Shown here one piece after another: positions 34,373 to 42,428 of a stretch of DNA of 59,314 bases; position 1 is the stretch's first letter, and the number at the start of each line of letters is the position of its first letter. Location: positions 87,763-147,076 of the forward strand of contig PKXK01000075.1 in assembly GCA_003132325.1 (NCBI GenBank), read 5' to 3'. Position numbers and translations under genes: made by a program. The stretch is from Acidobacteriaceae bacterium (GTDB taxonomy: Bacteria > Acidobacteriota > Terriglobia > Terriglobales > Acidobacteriaceae). A model generated the notes under the pieces. That model did no database searches and was not told where the DNA came from. It worked only from the letters and a program-made list of their open reading frames with translations.

Positions 34373-35131
34373 ATGTCCGTGGCCACCAAGAGCGACGGCG
34401 CGCGCAGCATGATCAAGTTCGTCTCCTGCCTGCACCGGATTCCCAGTCTTTCCCGCGAAGAATTTCAGCAGCATTGGGGCGAGTATCACGCCTCCCTGCG
34501 GCTGCGCGTCCAGCATTTGCGCGAATACGTCCAGTACCACACGCTGGGCAATAATCCCATGTCTCGCAAGAAGGTCGGCGCCGAGCCGCCATTCGACGGG
34601 TTCGAGGTGACTTACTGGGACAGCCTGGAGGAGTTCCGAGCCATCGTTGCTTCCGATCCCGACGACGCAGCGGCGCGAGAAGACCGGAAATATTTTATCG
34701 ACAGCAGCCGGTCGTTTACAGCGCTGGTGGATGAAAAGGTAATCATCGAACTGGACCATCCGTCAGCCTACGCACTGGTGGAATGTCACTCGCACCGCCC
34801 CGGACAGACACGTGCAGACTTCCATCATTCATGGCTCACGGTTCATGGTGATTTTGGGCGGCGCATTTACAAATCAGGTCTCATGCCCGGTTACATTCAG
34901 AACCAGATTGTGGATATGAACAAGGATCTGGCGCGGGAACTAGCCTTGGACCAGGAGACTTTCGACGGTGTGGGCGTGGCCTACTACGAAAGCGCGGCCC
35001 AGTTGGTCGCTTGCGCTTCTCTGCCGATCGTCACGAAGGAAGCGTTCCAGGCGGAAGACAATTTCACCGACCAGAAACGTTTGGCGAGCGTGTTTGCGCG
35101 ACGCCACGTATTGCGCAGCGCGACGCGTTAG
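34373..35131 (+). CDS. Double EthD-domain protein (second of two)
   Basis: A 252-residue protein starting MSVATKSDGARSMIKFVSCL after AAAGGAG. It has two EthD-like units: IPSLSREEFQQHWGEYHASL with LREYVQYHTLGNNPM and DRKYFIDSSRSFTALVDEKV, then YALVECHSHRPGQTRADFHH with GDFGRRIYKSGLMPGYIQNQ. It shares the YVQYHTL and GYIQN signatures with the previous gene, so the pair arose by duplication of an already doubled gene. The two may form a heteromer. The role is unknown. Confidence 0.85.
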   Translation: MSVATKSDGARSMIKFVSCLHRIPSLSREEFQQHWGEYHASLRLRVQHLREYVQYHTLGNNPMSRKKVGAEPPFDGFEVTYWDSLEEFRAIVASDPDDAAAREDRKYFIDSSRSFTALVDEKVIIELDHPSAYALVECHSHRPGQTRADFHHSWLTVHGDFGRRIYKSGLMPGYIQNQIVDMNKDLARELALDQETFDGVGVAYYESAAQLVACASLPIVTKEAFQAEDNFTDQKRLASVFARRHVLRSATR

Positions 35132-35157
35132 TTGTCTATTTCCTAACGAGGTGAATC

Positions 35158-35571
35158 ATGGCAAGCAGCACGGATGGCACAACCGAGAGCAGCCGGAAAG
35201 TTGTGGAGAAGGCGATTGATGCCCTGAACAAGGGAGATGCCGTGGCCTTCCTGGGGTCGTTTTCCGAAGATCTGGATTTTCGCATGCCCGGAAGCACGCC
35301 GGTTTCCGGCCACACCCACAGTCTCAAGGAATTCACCTCACTAGTGGAGAGGGTCGCCGGCTATCTCGACGTGCTAATCACCATCAAAGTCACCAACGTC
35401 ATCGCTTGTGGTGAGTGGGTAGTCACGGAAGCAGTGGGGCACGGCGTGACCAAAAAGGGTAAAGACTATAACAATCAGTACTGCCATCTTTGGCAGGTGC
35501 GCGGCGGAAAGATCGTAAAGTTCGTGGAATACAACGATACCGATTTGATTCTTCGAGTTTTGTGCGCATAA
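35158..35571 (+). CDS. NTF2/SnoaL-like protein
   Basis: A 137-residue single-domain NTF2-like protein: SSRKVVEKAIDALNKGDAVA, LGSFSEDLDFRMPGSTPVSG, THSLKEFTSLVERVAGYLDV, IACGEWVVTEAVGHGVTKKG and CHLWQVRGGKIVKFVEYNDT. This is closest in layout to the small SnoaL-like ketosteroid-isomerase-type proteins. ACGAGGTGA precedes the ATG. It is placed between the EthD pair and the nitrilase-family gene. The function is unknown. Confidence 0.82.
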   Translation: MASSTDGTTESSRKVVEKAIDALNKGDAVAFLGSFSEDLDFRMPGSTPVSGHTHSLKEFTSLVERVAGYLDVLITIKVTNVIACGEWVVTEAVGHGVTKKGKDYNNQYCHLWQVRGGKIVKFVEYNDTDLILRVLCA

Positions 35572-35590
35572 CTAAAGGTGCAAGGAAATC

Positions 35591-36628
35591 ATGATTCCTC
35601 AATATAACGCGATCGGGCTGCAATGCCGGCAATTCTGCGACGTACAACAGAATCTTCGGCACCTTTCCAACTGCATCGATATGGCGTACACCCTGGCGTC
35701 GCAGGAACTGCCGGTCAAGCTGATCTGTCTGCCGGAGTCGGCCATCCAGGGATTTCCCCTGGGGGAGCCCCCCTACACCACCATTCCGGGCGTCGAGACT
35801 GACTTCTTTGCGGCAAAGGCAAAAACCCTGAAGGCTTACATCATCGGCGAACTATTGTTTGTTCGCTTGAAGGGGATTCCCCCGGATCGCGTGTTCAATT
35901 GCCTGTTTATCGTGAGCCCCGAAGGCAAAGTGATCTACTGGCGCGCCAAGACGCAACTGGAACGGATTGAAGCGCAATGGACCACGGTTCCGCACGATGT
36001 CTGGGACGACTGGGTCAAGACCTACGGCGACGATCTGGATTCGTTCTATCCCGTCGTGGACACCGAGATCGGCAAGATTGGCTGCGCCGTCTGCATGGAG
36101 CGTGGCTATCCTGAAGTCGCGCGCGGCTTGGCTATGAACGGCGCGGAGATCCTGTATCTCTCGACCTACCACGAGCCCTTCGTCGGCACGGGCATCTATG
36201 AAGCCGTGACTCGCACCCGCGCATTCGAAAACACGGTCTATGTGATTTCCCCCAATTCCGGCTCCTACCAATTTCCCAATTTCGACGCTCCCTTTGATAT
36301 CTGCGGAGGCACCAACCTCATCGTCGACTACAAAGGCATGGTCATCGGACGGCACGAAACTACTGACGATTCTTTCGTCGGCGCAACCATCGATGTCGAG
36401 GCCCTGCGTCATTACCGGGCCAACAATCTGGGTATCGGGAACTTCATCAAAGATCTGCGCACCGAGCAATTCCGCCTGATTTATGAGGAACCGATTTATC
36501 CCAAGAACACGCGCCTGAAGGGCAAAATGCCTCCGGCGGCGACGCTGTACTCCAAAGAGAACGATATTTTGAACGCCAACATCCGAAAGCTGCAGAAGAA
36601 AGGGTTCTATACTCCGCCATCCCGGTAG
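35591..36628 (+). CDS. Carbon-nitrogen hydrolase (nitrilase superfamily)
   Basis: A 345-residue protein with the superfamily triad: Glu49 in CLPESAIQGF, Lys120 in YWRAKTQLE and Cys168 in GCAVCMERGYPE. The motif around Cys resembles amidases and N-carbamoyl hydrolases more than true nitrilases, but the subclass is open. AAGGA precedes the ATG. In a pathway with no other obvious nitrogen chemistry its presence hints at an amide or ureido intermediate, or a different C-N bond; that is inference. Confidence 0.87.
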   Translation: MIPQYNAIGLQCRQFCDVQQNLRHLSNCIDMAYTLASQELPVKLICLPESAIQGFPLGEPPYTTIPGVETDFFAAKAKTLKAYIIGELLFVRLKGIPPDRVFNCLFIVSPEGKVIYWRAKTQLERIEAQWTTVPHDVWDDWVKTYGDDLDSFYPVVDTEIGKIGCAVCMERGYPEVARGLAMNGAEILYLSTYHEPFVGTGIYEAVTRTRAFENTVYVISPNSGSYQFPNFDAPFDICGGTNLIVDYKGMVIGRHETTDDSFVGATIDVEALRHYRANNLGIGNFIKDLRTEQFRLIYEEPIYPKNTRLKGKMPPAATLYSKENDILNANIRKLQKKGFYTPPSR

Positions 36629-36646
36629 AAAGAGGCCAGTCTGAAT

Positions 36647-38518
36647 ATGAAGCATTCCTCAATCTCGAGATGGAAGTGGGCACGCTTATCGGTAATCGTG
36701 CTCACCTCGTTCGGCATCGGCTCGACCCTGGCGTACGCTGAGAGGGCGGGAGACCAGTCTGAGGTGAATGCCGCCGCACTGTATTCGTCGCGCTGCCTGC
36801 TTTGTCACGGACCTGGAGGGCGTGGACCACAACTGTCGGCCATGGCGCAACTCAAGCGCGACACGATCTATTCCATCCTCGCCGTCGGCATCATGAAGAA
36901 ACAAGCGGCCGGACTGAGTGCCGAGCAACAACACGCGCTTGCCGACTACATTGGAAGGAAAGGCTCTCCTCAGGGCGCCATCAGTCTGAGTCCTGCGTGC
37001 ACGAACCGGAGCAGCAACACCGGACTGGGCGGCGAGTGGATTGGATGGTCGCCGGATTTCGTGAATTCCCGCTACCAGCCCTCCCCCGGGCTTTCACCGA
37101 GCGACGTACCTGCCCTGAAACTGAAATGGGCCTTCGTATTTCCCGACTCGGCTTCCGCTTCAAACCAGGTCACGGTTGCCCGGGGTCGGATGTTTGTCGG
37201 CAGTTGGGATGGGATTATCTATGCCCTTGATCCCAGCACCGGCTGCTCCTACTGGACCTTCAAGACAGACTCGGGTGTGCGCTCGGCGGTGACTGTGGTC
37301 GGCCAGACCGCCTACTTTGGCGATTTCCTCGCGAACGTCTATGCCCTCGACACGGATACCGGCAAGCTGCAGTGGCGAACGAAAGTTGATGATCACCCCT
37401 ACGCCCGGGTCACCGGATCGCTGGTGGTGAACGGAGAACTTGTCTATGTCCCGGTAGCTTCCCTCGAAGAAGGGGTCGCTGGCGATCCGCAATATACATG
37501 CTGCACTTTTCGCGGCAGCGTCGTCGCTCTCAACCGGAATTCGGGAAGTCTGGCGTGGAAGGGCTACACCATTGATCAGACAGCGAAACCGACGGGCAAG
37601 AACAAGGCGGGCATTGCCACGCTCGGTCCGGCGGGCGTTTCCATCTGGAGCACTCCCACCGTGGACGCCAAGCGAGGCGCCCTTTACGTTGCGACCGGCA
37701 ACAATTACAGCGGCCCGGACGTTCCGGCGACCGATGCCATTATCGCTTTCGACCTGAAAACGGGCGTCAAGCGGTGGGTTCGATCTCAGCGACCGTCTGA
37801 CCAGTGGAACGCTTCCTGCCTGGGAGACAAGAGCAACTGCCCGGACTCCGAAGGACCCGATTTTGACTTCGGCGCCTCACCGATTTTGGTCCAACTCTCC
37901 AACGGCCGTTCATTAGTGCTCGCAGGTCAGAAGTCGGGTATGTTTTACGCCCTGGATCCCGACAAGAACGGCGAACTCGTCTGGGAATCCCGCCTCGGAC
38001 AGGGAGGCTCGCTCGGTGGCATCGAATGGGGCTTTGCCGCCGATGGAACTCGCGCCTATGTGGCCATTTCCGACTGGGATATCGGCGACCCATCGAAAGC
38101 CAATGGAAGCTTAACCGCCGTGGATCTCACTACTGGCAAGGAACTCTGGCGCAGACCGAACCCGACCGACACTTGCGCGGGACGACAACCTGTCTGCTCA
38201 AGTGCCGACGCCGCGGCCGTCACCGTGATTCCCGGCGTCGTTCTGGCCGGTTCACTCGATGGATATCTGCGGGCCTATGATGCGCCGACGGGCAAGATCT
38301 TGTGGCAATACGACACGAATCAGGACGTCACCGGGGTTAACGGGGTGGCGGGGCACGGAGGCTCGGTGAACGGCGCCGGGGCCACCGTGTCGGGCGGTCT
38401 TGTCTTCCAGACTACGGGATATGCGGCGTATGGTCTGGGTATCCCCGGTAATGCCCTGCTGGTATTCGGCGTTCCGGGTAAGGATGGTTCGGCGGTGACG
38501 CCCTCAACCAGAAACTGA
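36647..38518 (+). CDS. Cytochrome c-PQQ dehydrogenase fusion (polyvinyl-alcohol-dehydrogenase-like)
   Basis: A 623-residue exported protein. The signal peptide covers about residues 1-31. A class I cytochrome c domain follows with the haem motif CLLCH (YSSRCLLCHGPGGRGP). The rest is a PQQ-type beta-propeller with repeated blade motifs such as GSWDGIIYALDPSTG, GDFLANVYALDTDTGKLQW, FRGSVVALNRNSGSLAW and SLDGYLRAYDAPTGKILWQY. A cytochrome c domain ahead of the propeller is the layout of polyvinyl-alcohol dehydrogenase. It should oxidise an alcohol in the periplasm and pass electrons to the chain. Confidence 0.85.
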   Translation: MKHSSISRWKWARLSVIVLTSFGIGSTLAYAERAGDQSEVNAAALYSSRCLLCHGPGGRGPQLSAMAQLKRDTIYSILAVGIMKKQAAGLSAEQQHALADYIGRKGSPQGAISLSPACTNRSSNTGLGGEWIGWSPDFVNSRYQPSPGLSPSDVPALKLKWAFVFPDSASASNQVTVARGRMFVGSWDGIIYALDPSTGCSYWTFKTDSGVRSAVTVVGQTAYFGDFLANVYALDTDTGKLQWRTKVDDHPYARVTGSLVVNGELVYVPVASLEEGVAGDPQYTCCTFRGSVVALNRNSGSLAWKGYTIDQTAKPTGKNKAGIATLGPAGVSIWSTPTVDAKRGALYVATGNNYSGPDVPATDAIIAFDLKTGVKRWVRSQRPSDQWNASCLGDKSNCPDSEGPDFDFGASPILVQLSNGRSLVLAGQKSGMFYALDPDKNGELVWESRLGQGGSLGGIEWGFAADGTRAYVAISDWDIGDPSKANGSLTAVDLTTGKELWRRPNPTDTCAGRQPVCSSADAAAVTVIPGVVLAGSLDGYLRAYDAPTGKILWQYDTNQDVTGVNGVAGHGGSVNGAGATVSGGLVFQTTGYAAYGLGIPGNALLVFGVPGKDGSAVTPSTRN

Positions 38519-38547
38519 GCTTCCCGCGAGGAGGATAGGAAAGCGGA

Positions 38548-38787
38548 ATGGCTGTTGAAATGACTTTGCCAAAGTTCGGACTCACCATGCAGGAAGGCAA
38601 CATCGTTCGTTGGCTTAAGCAAGAAGGAGAATCCGTGAATGCCGGAGAGGCGTTGCTGGAGATCGAGACGGAAAAGATTACTTGCGAGGTCGAGTCCCCG
38701 GTCACGGGCACGGTGACCAAGATTCTCTTCCCGGAAGGCTCGGTTGCTCCTGTGTCTTCGGTGATTGCCTTGATTGAGCCATCTTGA
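38548..38787 (+). CDS. Stand-alone lipoyl-domain protein (79 aa)
   Basis: The whole protein is one biotinyl/lipoyl domain. The hairpin ETEKITCEVESP carries the likely lipoylated Lys43 (EIETEKITCE). The N-terminus MAVEMTLPKFGLTMQEGNIV and the final VSSVIALIE match the E2 lipoyl domain of acetoin or branched-chain dehydrogenase complexes. The peripheral-subunit-binding and catalytic E2 domains are absent. GAGGAGGATAGGAAAG precedes the ATG. It shares the operon with E1 alpha and beta, so it probably serves as their acyl carrier. Confidence 0.85.
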   Translation: MAVEMTLPKFGLTMQEGNIVRWLKQEGESVNAGEALLEIETEKITCEVESPVTGTVTKILFPEGSVAPVSSVIALIEPS

Positions 38788-38833
38788 ATTCCCGGCAAAA
38801 TGACATCGGAAATTATCTGACGGAGGACTGCAA

Positions 38834-39595
38834 GTGAAACGACTTGAAGGCAAGACGGCAATTGTAACTGGAGGTGGTCAGGGCATCGGCCGGGCAATCA
38901 GTGAGACCTTCGCTCGCGAAGGTGCCATCGTCTGGATTCCTGATTTCTTTCCAGATCGCGCGAAGGCGACCGCTGACGCGATCCAAGCCTCTGGCGGAAA
39001 CGCCTACGCGGACCAGGTGGACGTTACGAAAGAAGAGAGCGTCCAAGCCATGGTCGACCGCGCGGTGAAGAAATTGGGACGCATCGACGTTCTGGTCAAT
39101 AACGCCGGGGTCGACATCCTGAAGGCGATGGAGGAAATGACGGTCCAGGAATTCGACTCACTCTTTGCCGTGAACGTCAGAGGAGTCTTCCTGTGCTGCA
39201 AACATGTCGTTCCGCACATGAAGAAGGCAGGCAAGGGCAACATCGTGAACATGGGATCCTCGGCCGGCTACATCGGCGCCCCTTTTCAGACTGCCTACTG
39301 CGCTTCCAAAGGTGCGGTCCATCAATTCACCAAGGCCTTAGCGGTGGAGTGCACTTCCGCCAACATCCGGGTTAACGCGATCGCTCCCGGAGGAGTAAAA
39401 ACCAGCATGCTCGATTATCTGAGTTCGGAATTTGCCAAGAAGGGAGTCGACATCAACGCCTTCAGCAATATGCAACTGGGCGGATGGGCCACTCCGGCTG
39501 ATATTGCCGCCATGGCACTCTTCCTGGCTTCTGACGAATCTCGCCAGGTCCACGGCGCAGCTCTGCAGATTGACGGCGGACTTACCGCGGCATAG
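38834..39595 (+). CDS. Short-chain dehydrogenase/reductase (SDR)
   Basis: A 253-residue classical SDR with a GTG start preceded by CGGAGGA. Motifs: TGGGQGIGRAISETFAREG, VDILVNNAG-type structural motif (NNAGVDI), GSSAGYIGAP with the catalytic serine, TAYCASKGAVHQF with Tyr and Lys, and VHGAALQIDGGLTA. It sits between the lipoyl protein and E1 alpha, which suggests that it produces or consumes the diketone or hydroxyketone handled by that complex, as acetoin reductases do. The substrate is not known. Confidence 0.92.
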   Translation: MKRLEGKTAIVTGGGQGIGRAISETFAREGAIVWIPDFFPDRAKATADAIQASGGNAYADQVDVTKEESVQAMVDRAVKKLGRIDVLVNNAGVDILKAMEEMTVQEFDSLFAVNVRGVFLCCKHVVPHMKKAGKGNIVNMGSSAGYIGAPFQTAYCASKGAVHQFTKALAVECTSANIRVNAIAPGGVKTSMLDYLSSEFAKKGVDINAFSNMQLGGWATPADIAAMALFLASDESRQVHGAALQIDGGLTAA

Positions 39596-39624
39596 CGCCG
39601 CACTGTTTCAAGGAGAAGATCGAC

Positions 39625-40599
39625 ATGGATGCCAATACTCGCAAGACATTGCTGAAGCGCATGATGGTGATTCGGGCCTTTGAAGAAACCGCCGGCCAGC
39701 TTTTCTATAAGGGCCAGATCCCGGGCTTTATCCACCTCTCCGTCGGCCAGGAAGCCACCTCCGTCGGGGTCTGCGCGGCCCTCAAGGAAACTGACTACAT
39801 CGGGACGACCCACCGCGGCCACGGCCACATCATTGCCAAGGGCGTCGACCTCAAACGCATGATGGCGGAGTTGTTCGGTAAAATTGACGGCTTTTGCCAC
39901 GGCAAGGGCGGATCCATGCATGTCTTCGATAAAAGCAAAGGCGTGCTCGGGGCAAACGGGATTGTGGGCGGAGGCATCCCGATCGTCACCGGGGGCGCCC
40001 TCTCGGCCAAACTGGAAAAAAAGGGTAAGGTCGCTATCTCTTTCTTCGGCGATGGCGCCACCAACGAAGGCGCGTTTCACGAAGCGCTCAATCTGGCCGC
40101 AGTGTGGAAGCTGCCCGCTGTCTACGTGTGCGAGAACAACCAGTATGGAGAATTTACTTCTACCGCCGATGCGACTGCGGTCACGGTGATTGCCAAGCGC
40201 GCCGCCTCGTACGACATCCCGGGCGTGACGGTCGATGGCAATGACGTGGAAGCCGTCCATGCTGCGACCAGCGATGCTGTTGCCCGTGCGCGGGAAGGAA
40301 AAGGGCCAACTTTGCTGGAGTGCCTGACCTACCGCTGGCATGGCCACTTTCACGGGGAAGAAGCCCTGCTCGGAGCCAAAGGTTACCGCGCGAAAGAGGA
40401 GATCGAGAAGTGGAAGAGTCTTTGCCCCATTGTGCAGTACAAGAAAAAATTGATTGACGCGAAGGTGCTGACCCAAAGTGAGATCGATGCCTTGGAAAAG
40501 ACCGCACAGGCGGAAGTGGATGAGGCAGTCGAATTCGCCAAGAAGAGTCCATTCCCGCGGCCCGAGGATGCGCTGACAGACGTCTACGCGACCGCTTAA
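39625..40599 (+). CDS. Thiamine-dependent dehydrogenase E1 alpha subunit
   Basis: A 324-residue E1 alpha of the acetoin/pyruvate/branched-chain dehydrogenase group. It has the GTTHRGHGHIIAKG phosphate-side motif, GKIDGFCHGKGGSMHVFD, and the thiamine diphosphate motif GDGATNEGAFHEALNLAAVW ending in CENNQYGEF. AAGGAGAAG precedes the ATG. The HGKGGSMH signature and the lack of an N-terminal extension favour the acetoin dehydrogenase subgroup. It pairs with E1 beta 36 bp downstream. Confidence 0.93.
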   Translation: MDANTRKTLLKRMMVIRAFEETAGQLFYKGQIPGFIHLSVGQEATSVGVCAALKETDYIGTTHRGHGHIIAKGVDLKRMMAELFGKIDGFCHGKGGSMHVFDKSKGVLGANGIVGGGIPIVTGGALSAKLEKKGKVAISFFGDGATNEGAFHEALNLAAVWKLPAVYVCENNQYGEFTSTADATAVTVIAKRAASYDIPGVTVDGNDVEAVHAATSDAVARAREGKGPTLLECLTYRWHGHFHGEEALLGAKGYRAKEEIEKWKSLCPIVQYKKKLIDAKVLTQSEIDALEKTAQAEVDEAVEFAKKSPFPRPEDALTDVYATA

Positions 40600-40634
40600 G
40601 AACACAATAGAATCGATGATCCCAGGAGTTGCCC

Positions 40635-41645
40635 GTGAGAGAAATAACTTTTGTCCAAGCGATCAATGAAGCCATTAGCGAGGAAATGACTCGTGACGAA
40701 CGGGTCTTTGTCATGGGAGAGGATGTTCGTCTCTCCGCTTTCGGAACCACCGGAGGGCTGGTCGAAAAGTTCGGCCCCGAGCGCGTTCGCAACACGCCGA
40801 TCAGCGAAACCGGCTTTGTGGGAGCGGGCATTGGAGCAGCGATTACCGGTTACCGGCCGGTGGTTGAGATCCAGATCGCCACTTTTTTCTGGGTCGCCAT
40901 GGACCAGATTTGCAATCAGGCCTCCAAACTCCGTTACATGTCGGGCGGACAGGCAACCCTGCCCATCACGCTGCGTACCGTGAACGGAGTCATCGGGTCG
41001 GCTGCCGCCCAGCACTCGGAGACGATGTATTCCAATTTTCTCAACACGCCGGGCTTGAAGATTGCCGTTCCGAGCAATCCGCACGATGCCAAGGGCATGC
41101 TGAAGGCCGCCATTCGCGATGACAACCCGGTCCTGTTTTTTGAGCATCTCCGCCTGGGAGCGAAAAAGGGGCCCGTGCCTGAGACCGATTACCTGGTTCC
41201 GCTCGGGAAAGCGGCCGTCGTTCGGGAAGGCAAGGACGTAACCTTGATCGCGATTGCGTGGATGGTAGACATTGCCCTCGATGCCGCCAAAACATTGGAG
41301 GCCGACGGAATCTCCGCGGAAGTGATCGACGTACGTAGCCTGGTGCCCCTGGACAAAGACACGATCGTCGGTTCGGTGCGCAAGACTGGCCGGGCCGTCG
41401 TAATCGACGAGGCGCACAAGACCGGAAGTGCGGCGTCAGAAATTGCGGCGACCATTGCGGAAGAGGCCTTCTCCGCTTTGCGAGCTCCAGTTCGTCGCGT
41501 CTGCTCCTTGGACGTTCCCATTCCTTTCAGCCCGGGGATGGAGAATTTCGTCATCCCCGACATCGCCAAGGTGATTGCTGCCGTCCAGGACGTGCTTGCG
41601 GGGACACCTGCGCTGGCAGGTCACACCGATGCAACTCGCCGGTAG
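40635..41645 (+). CDS. Thiamine-dependent dehydrogenase E1 beta subunit
   Basis: A 336-residue transketolase-type E1 beta: REITFVQAINEAISEEMTRD, VMGEDVRLSAFGTTGGLVEK, TPISETGFVGAGIGAAITGY and VIDEAHKTGSAASEI, then the C-terminal VCSLDVPIPFSPGMENFVIP. The GTG at 40635 is chosen because AGGAG lies six bases upstream; the TTG at 40629 would abut that site. It is the last gene of the plus-strand catabolic operon. No E2 catalytic gene or E3 gene follows in the window. Confidence 0.92.
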   Translation: MREITFVQAINEAISEEMTRDERVFVMGEDVRLSAFGTTGGLVEKFGPERVRNTPISETGFVGAGIGAAITGYRPVVEIQIATFFWVAMDQICNQASKLRYMSGGQATLPITLRTVNGVIGSAAAQHSETMYSNFLNTPGLKIAVPSNPHDAKGMLKAAIRDDNPVLFFEHLRLGAKKGPVPETDYLVPLGKAAVVREGKDVTLIAIAWMVDIALDAAKTLEADGISAEVIDVRSLVPLDKDTIVGSVRKTGRAVVIDEAHKTGSAASEIAATIAEEAFSALRAPVRRVCSLDVPIPFSPGMENFVIPDIAKVIAAVQDVLAGTPALAGHTDATRR

Positions 41646-41974
41646 CAAAGAAAAACGCACAAGACAAGCAAGGAGAGAAACCCGCCAAAGGGACAACGAC
41701 AGTGACGGGTTGCTTGCAGAAGGGCGACGAGGCCGGCGAGTTTTCCATCGCGGGCGAAGATGGCAAATTGTGGGGCTTGCGTAGCAGCACGGTTAAGCTG
41801 GAAGACCACGTTGGCCACAAAGTAACTGTGGCCGGGAAAGCCAGCGGCGAATCGAAGGCTGAGGCAAAGAAGGAAAAGAAGGAAGGAGAGGTTGAGAATG
41901 CGGCCCAAAAAGAGGAGTACCGCGATCTTCGCGTTACGAGCCTGAAGATGATCAGCGATACTTGCGCCAAGTAG
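41646..41974 (+). pseudogene. 5'-truncated gene abutting the catabolic operon
   Basis: An open frame runs from the E1 beta stop without a natural start: AKKNAQDKQGEKPAKGTTTV, then TGCLQKGDEAGEFSIAGEDG, then KLEDHVGHKVTVAGKASG, a Lys/Glu-rich stretch and LKMISDTCAK. The VTGCLQKG...GLRSSTVKLEDHVGHKVTV core is of the small secreted-protein type frequent in Acidobacteria, which normally starts with a signal peptide; none is present. The only internal start, GTG at 41702, would give a 90-residue protein without export signal. I infer loss of the 5' end by recombination at this point. Confidence 0.6.
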
Positions 41975-41998
41975 CGCAATAACAATCGTGGTTTCTTG

Positions 41999-42023
41999 GG
42001 CCAGCGAGAGTGCTGGCCTTTTT
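41999..42023 (+). terminator. Rho-independent terminator
   Basis: GGCCAGC (41999-42005), loop GAGAGT, GCTGGCC (42012-42018), then TTTTTC. The perfect 7-bp GC-rich stem with a T-run ends the plus-strand transcription unit. Confidence 0.85.
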
Positions 42024-42428
42024 CTTTGCTGGAAATTGCTTCCGCCCCGTTATGCAGCCTCCCAGGATTTGAGCTGCGCGCGATATCTCTCCTCTTCATC
42101 CACAGCATCCAGACGAGACTGTAGGCGACGTTCTCTTTCCTGTAAGATAATCATTCGGGTAAGATCTCCGCTGTTTCCTAGCGTTCAGGCGTCTCCAGAG
42201 ACGCTGCTCACAATTCCCTGATACTAAGCCATCATGGGAAACGTATGGTCTCCTCCCTAGTCTGCTAATCTGCCCCGATCTAGTCCAGTCGGGGATCTTC
42301 TTTATTGGGTAACTACAGCGTCCGTTGCGGAGTAACTACAGTCAGGGTACTTTCGGGCTGTTTACTTCCTGGAGAGAAGCGTTAGAGTGAATTCGTTGTT
42401 AACTACTTAGTCAACAGGAGAGAAGACT
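42024..42428 (+). other. Intergenic region with short repeats
   Basis: No gene is visible. A CCCCGA/TCGGGG stem (42273-42278 and 42289-42294) lies ahead of a pyrimidine-rich stretch and may be a second terminator. GTAACTACAG occurs twice as a direct repeat (42309-42318 and 42332-42341), with a weaker third match near 42399, just upstream of the next gene; this could be a binding site for a regulator of the accessory region. Confidence 0.4.

Noticed and set aside
42273-42310. CCCCGA/TCGGGG stem as a second strong terminator
   Set aside because: The loop is ten bases and the following tract is mixed pyrimidine, so it is weaker than the terminator at 41999-42023; kept only as a note.
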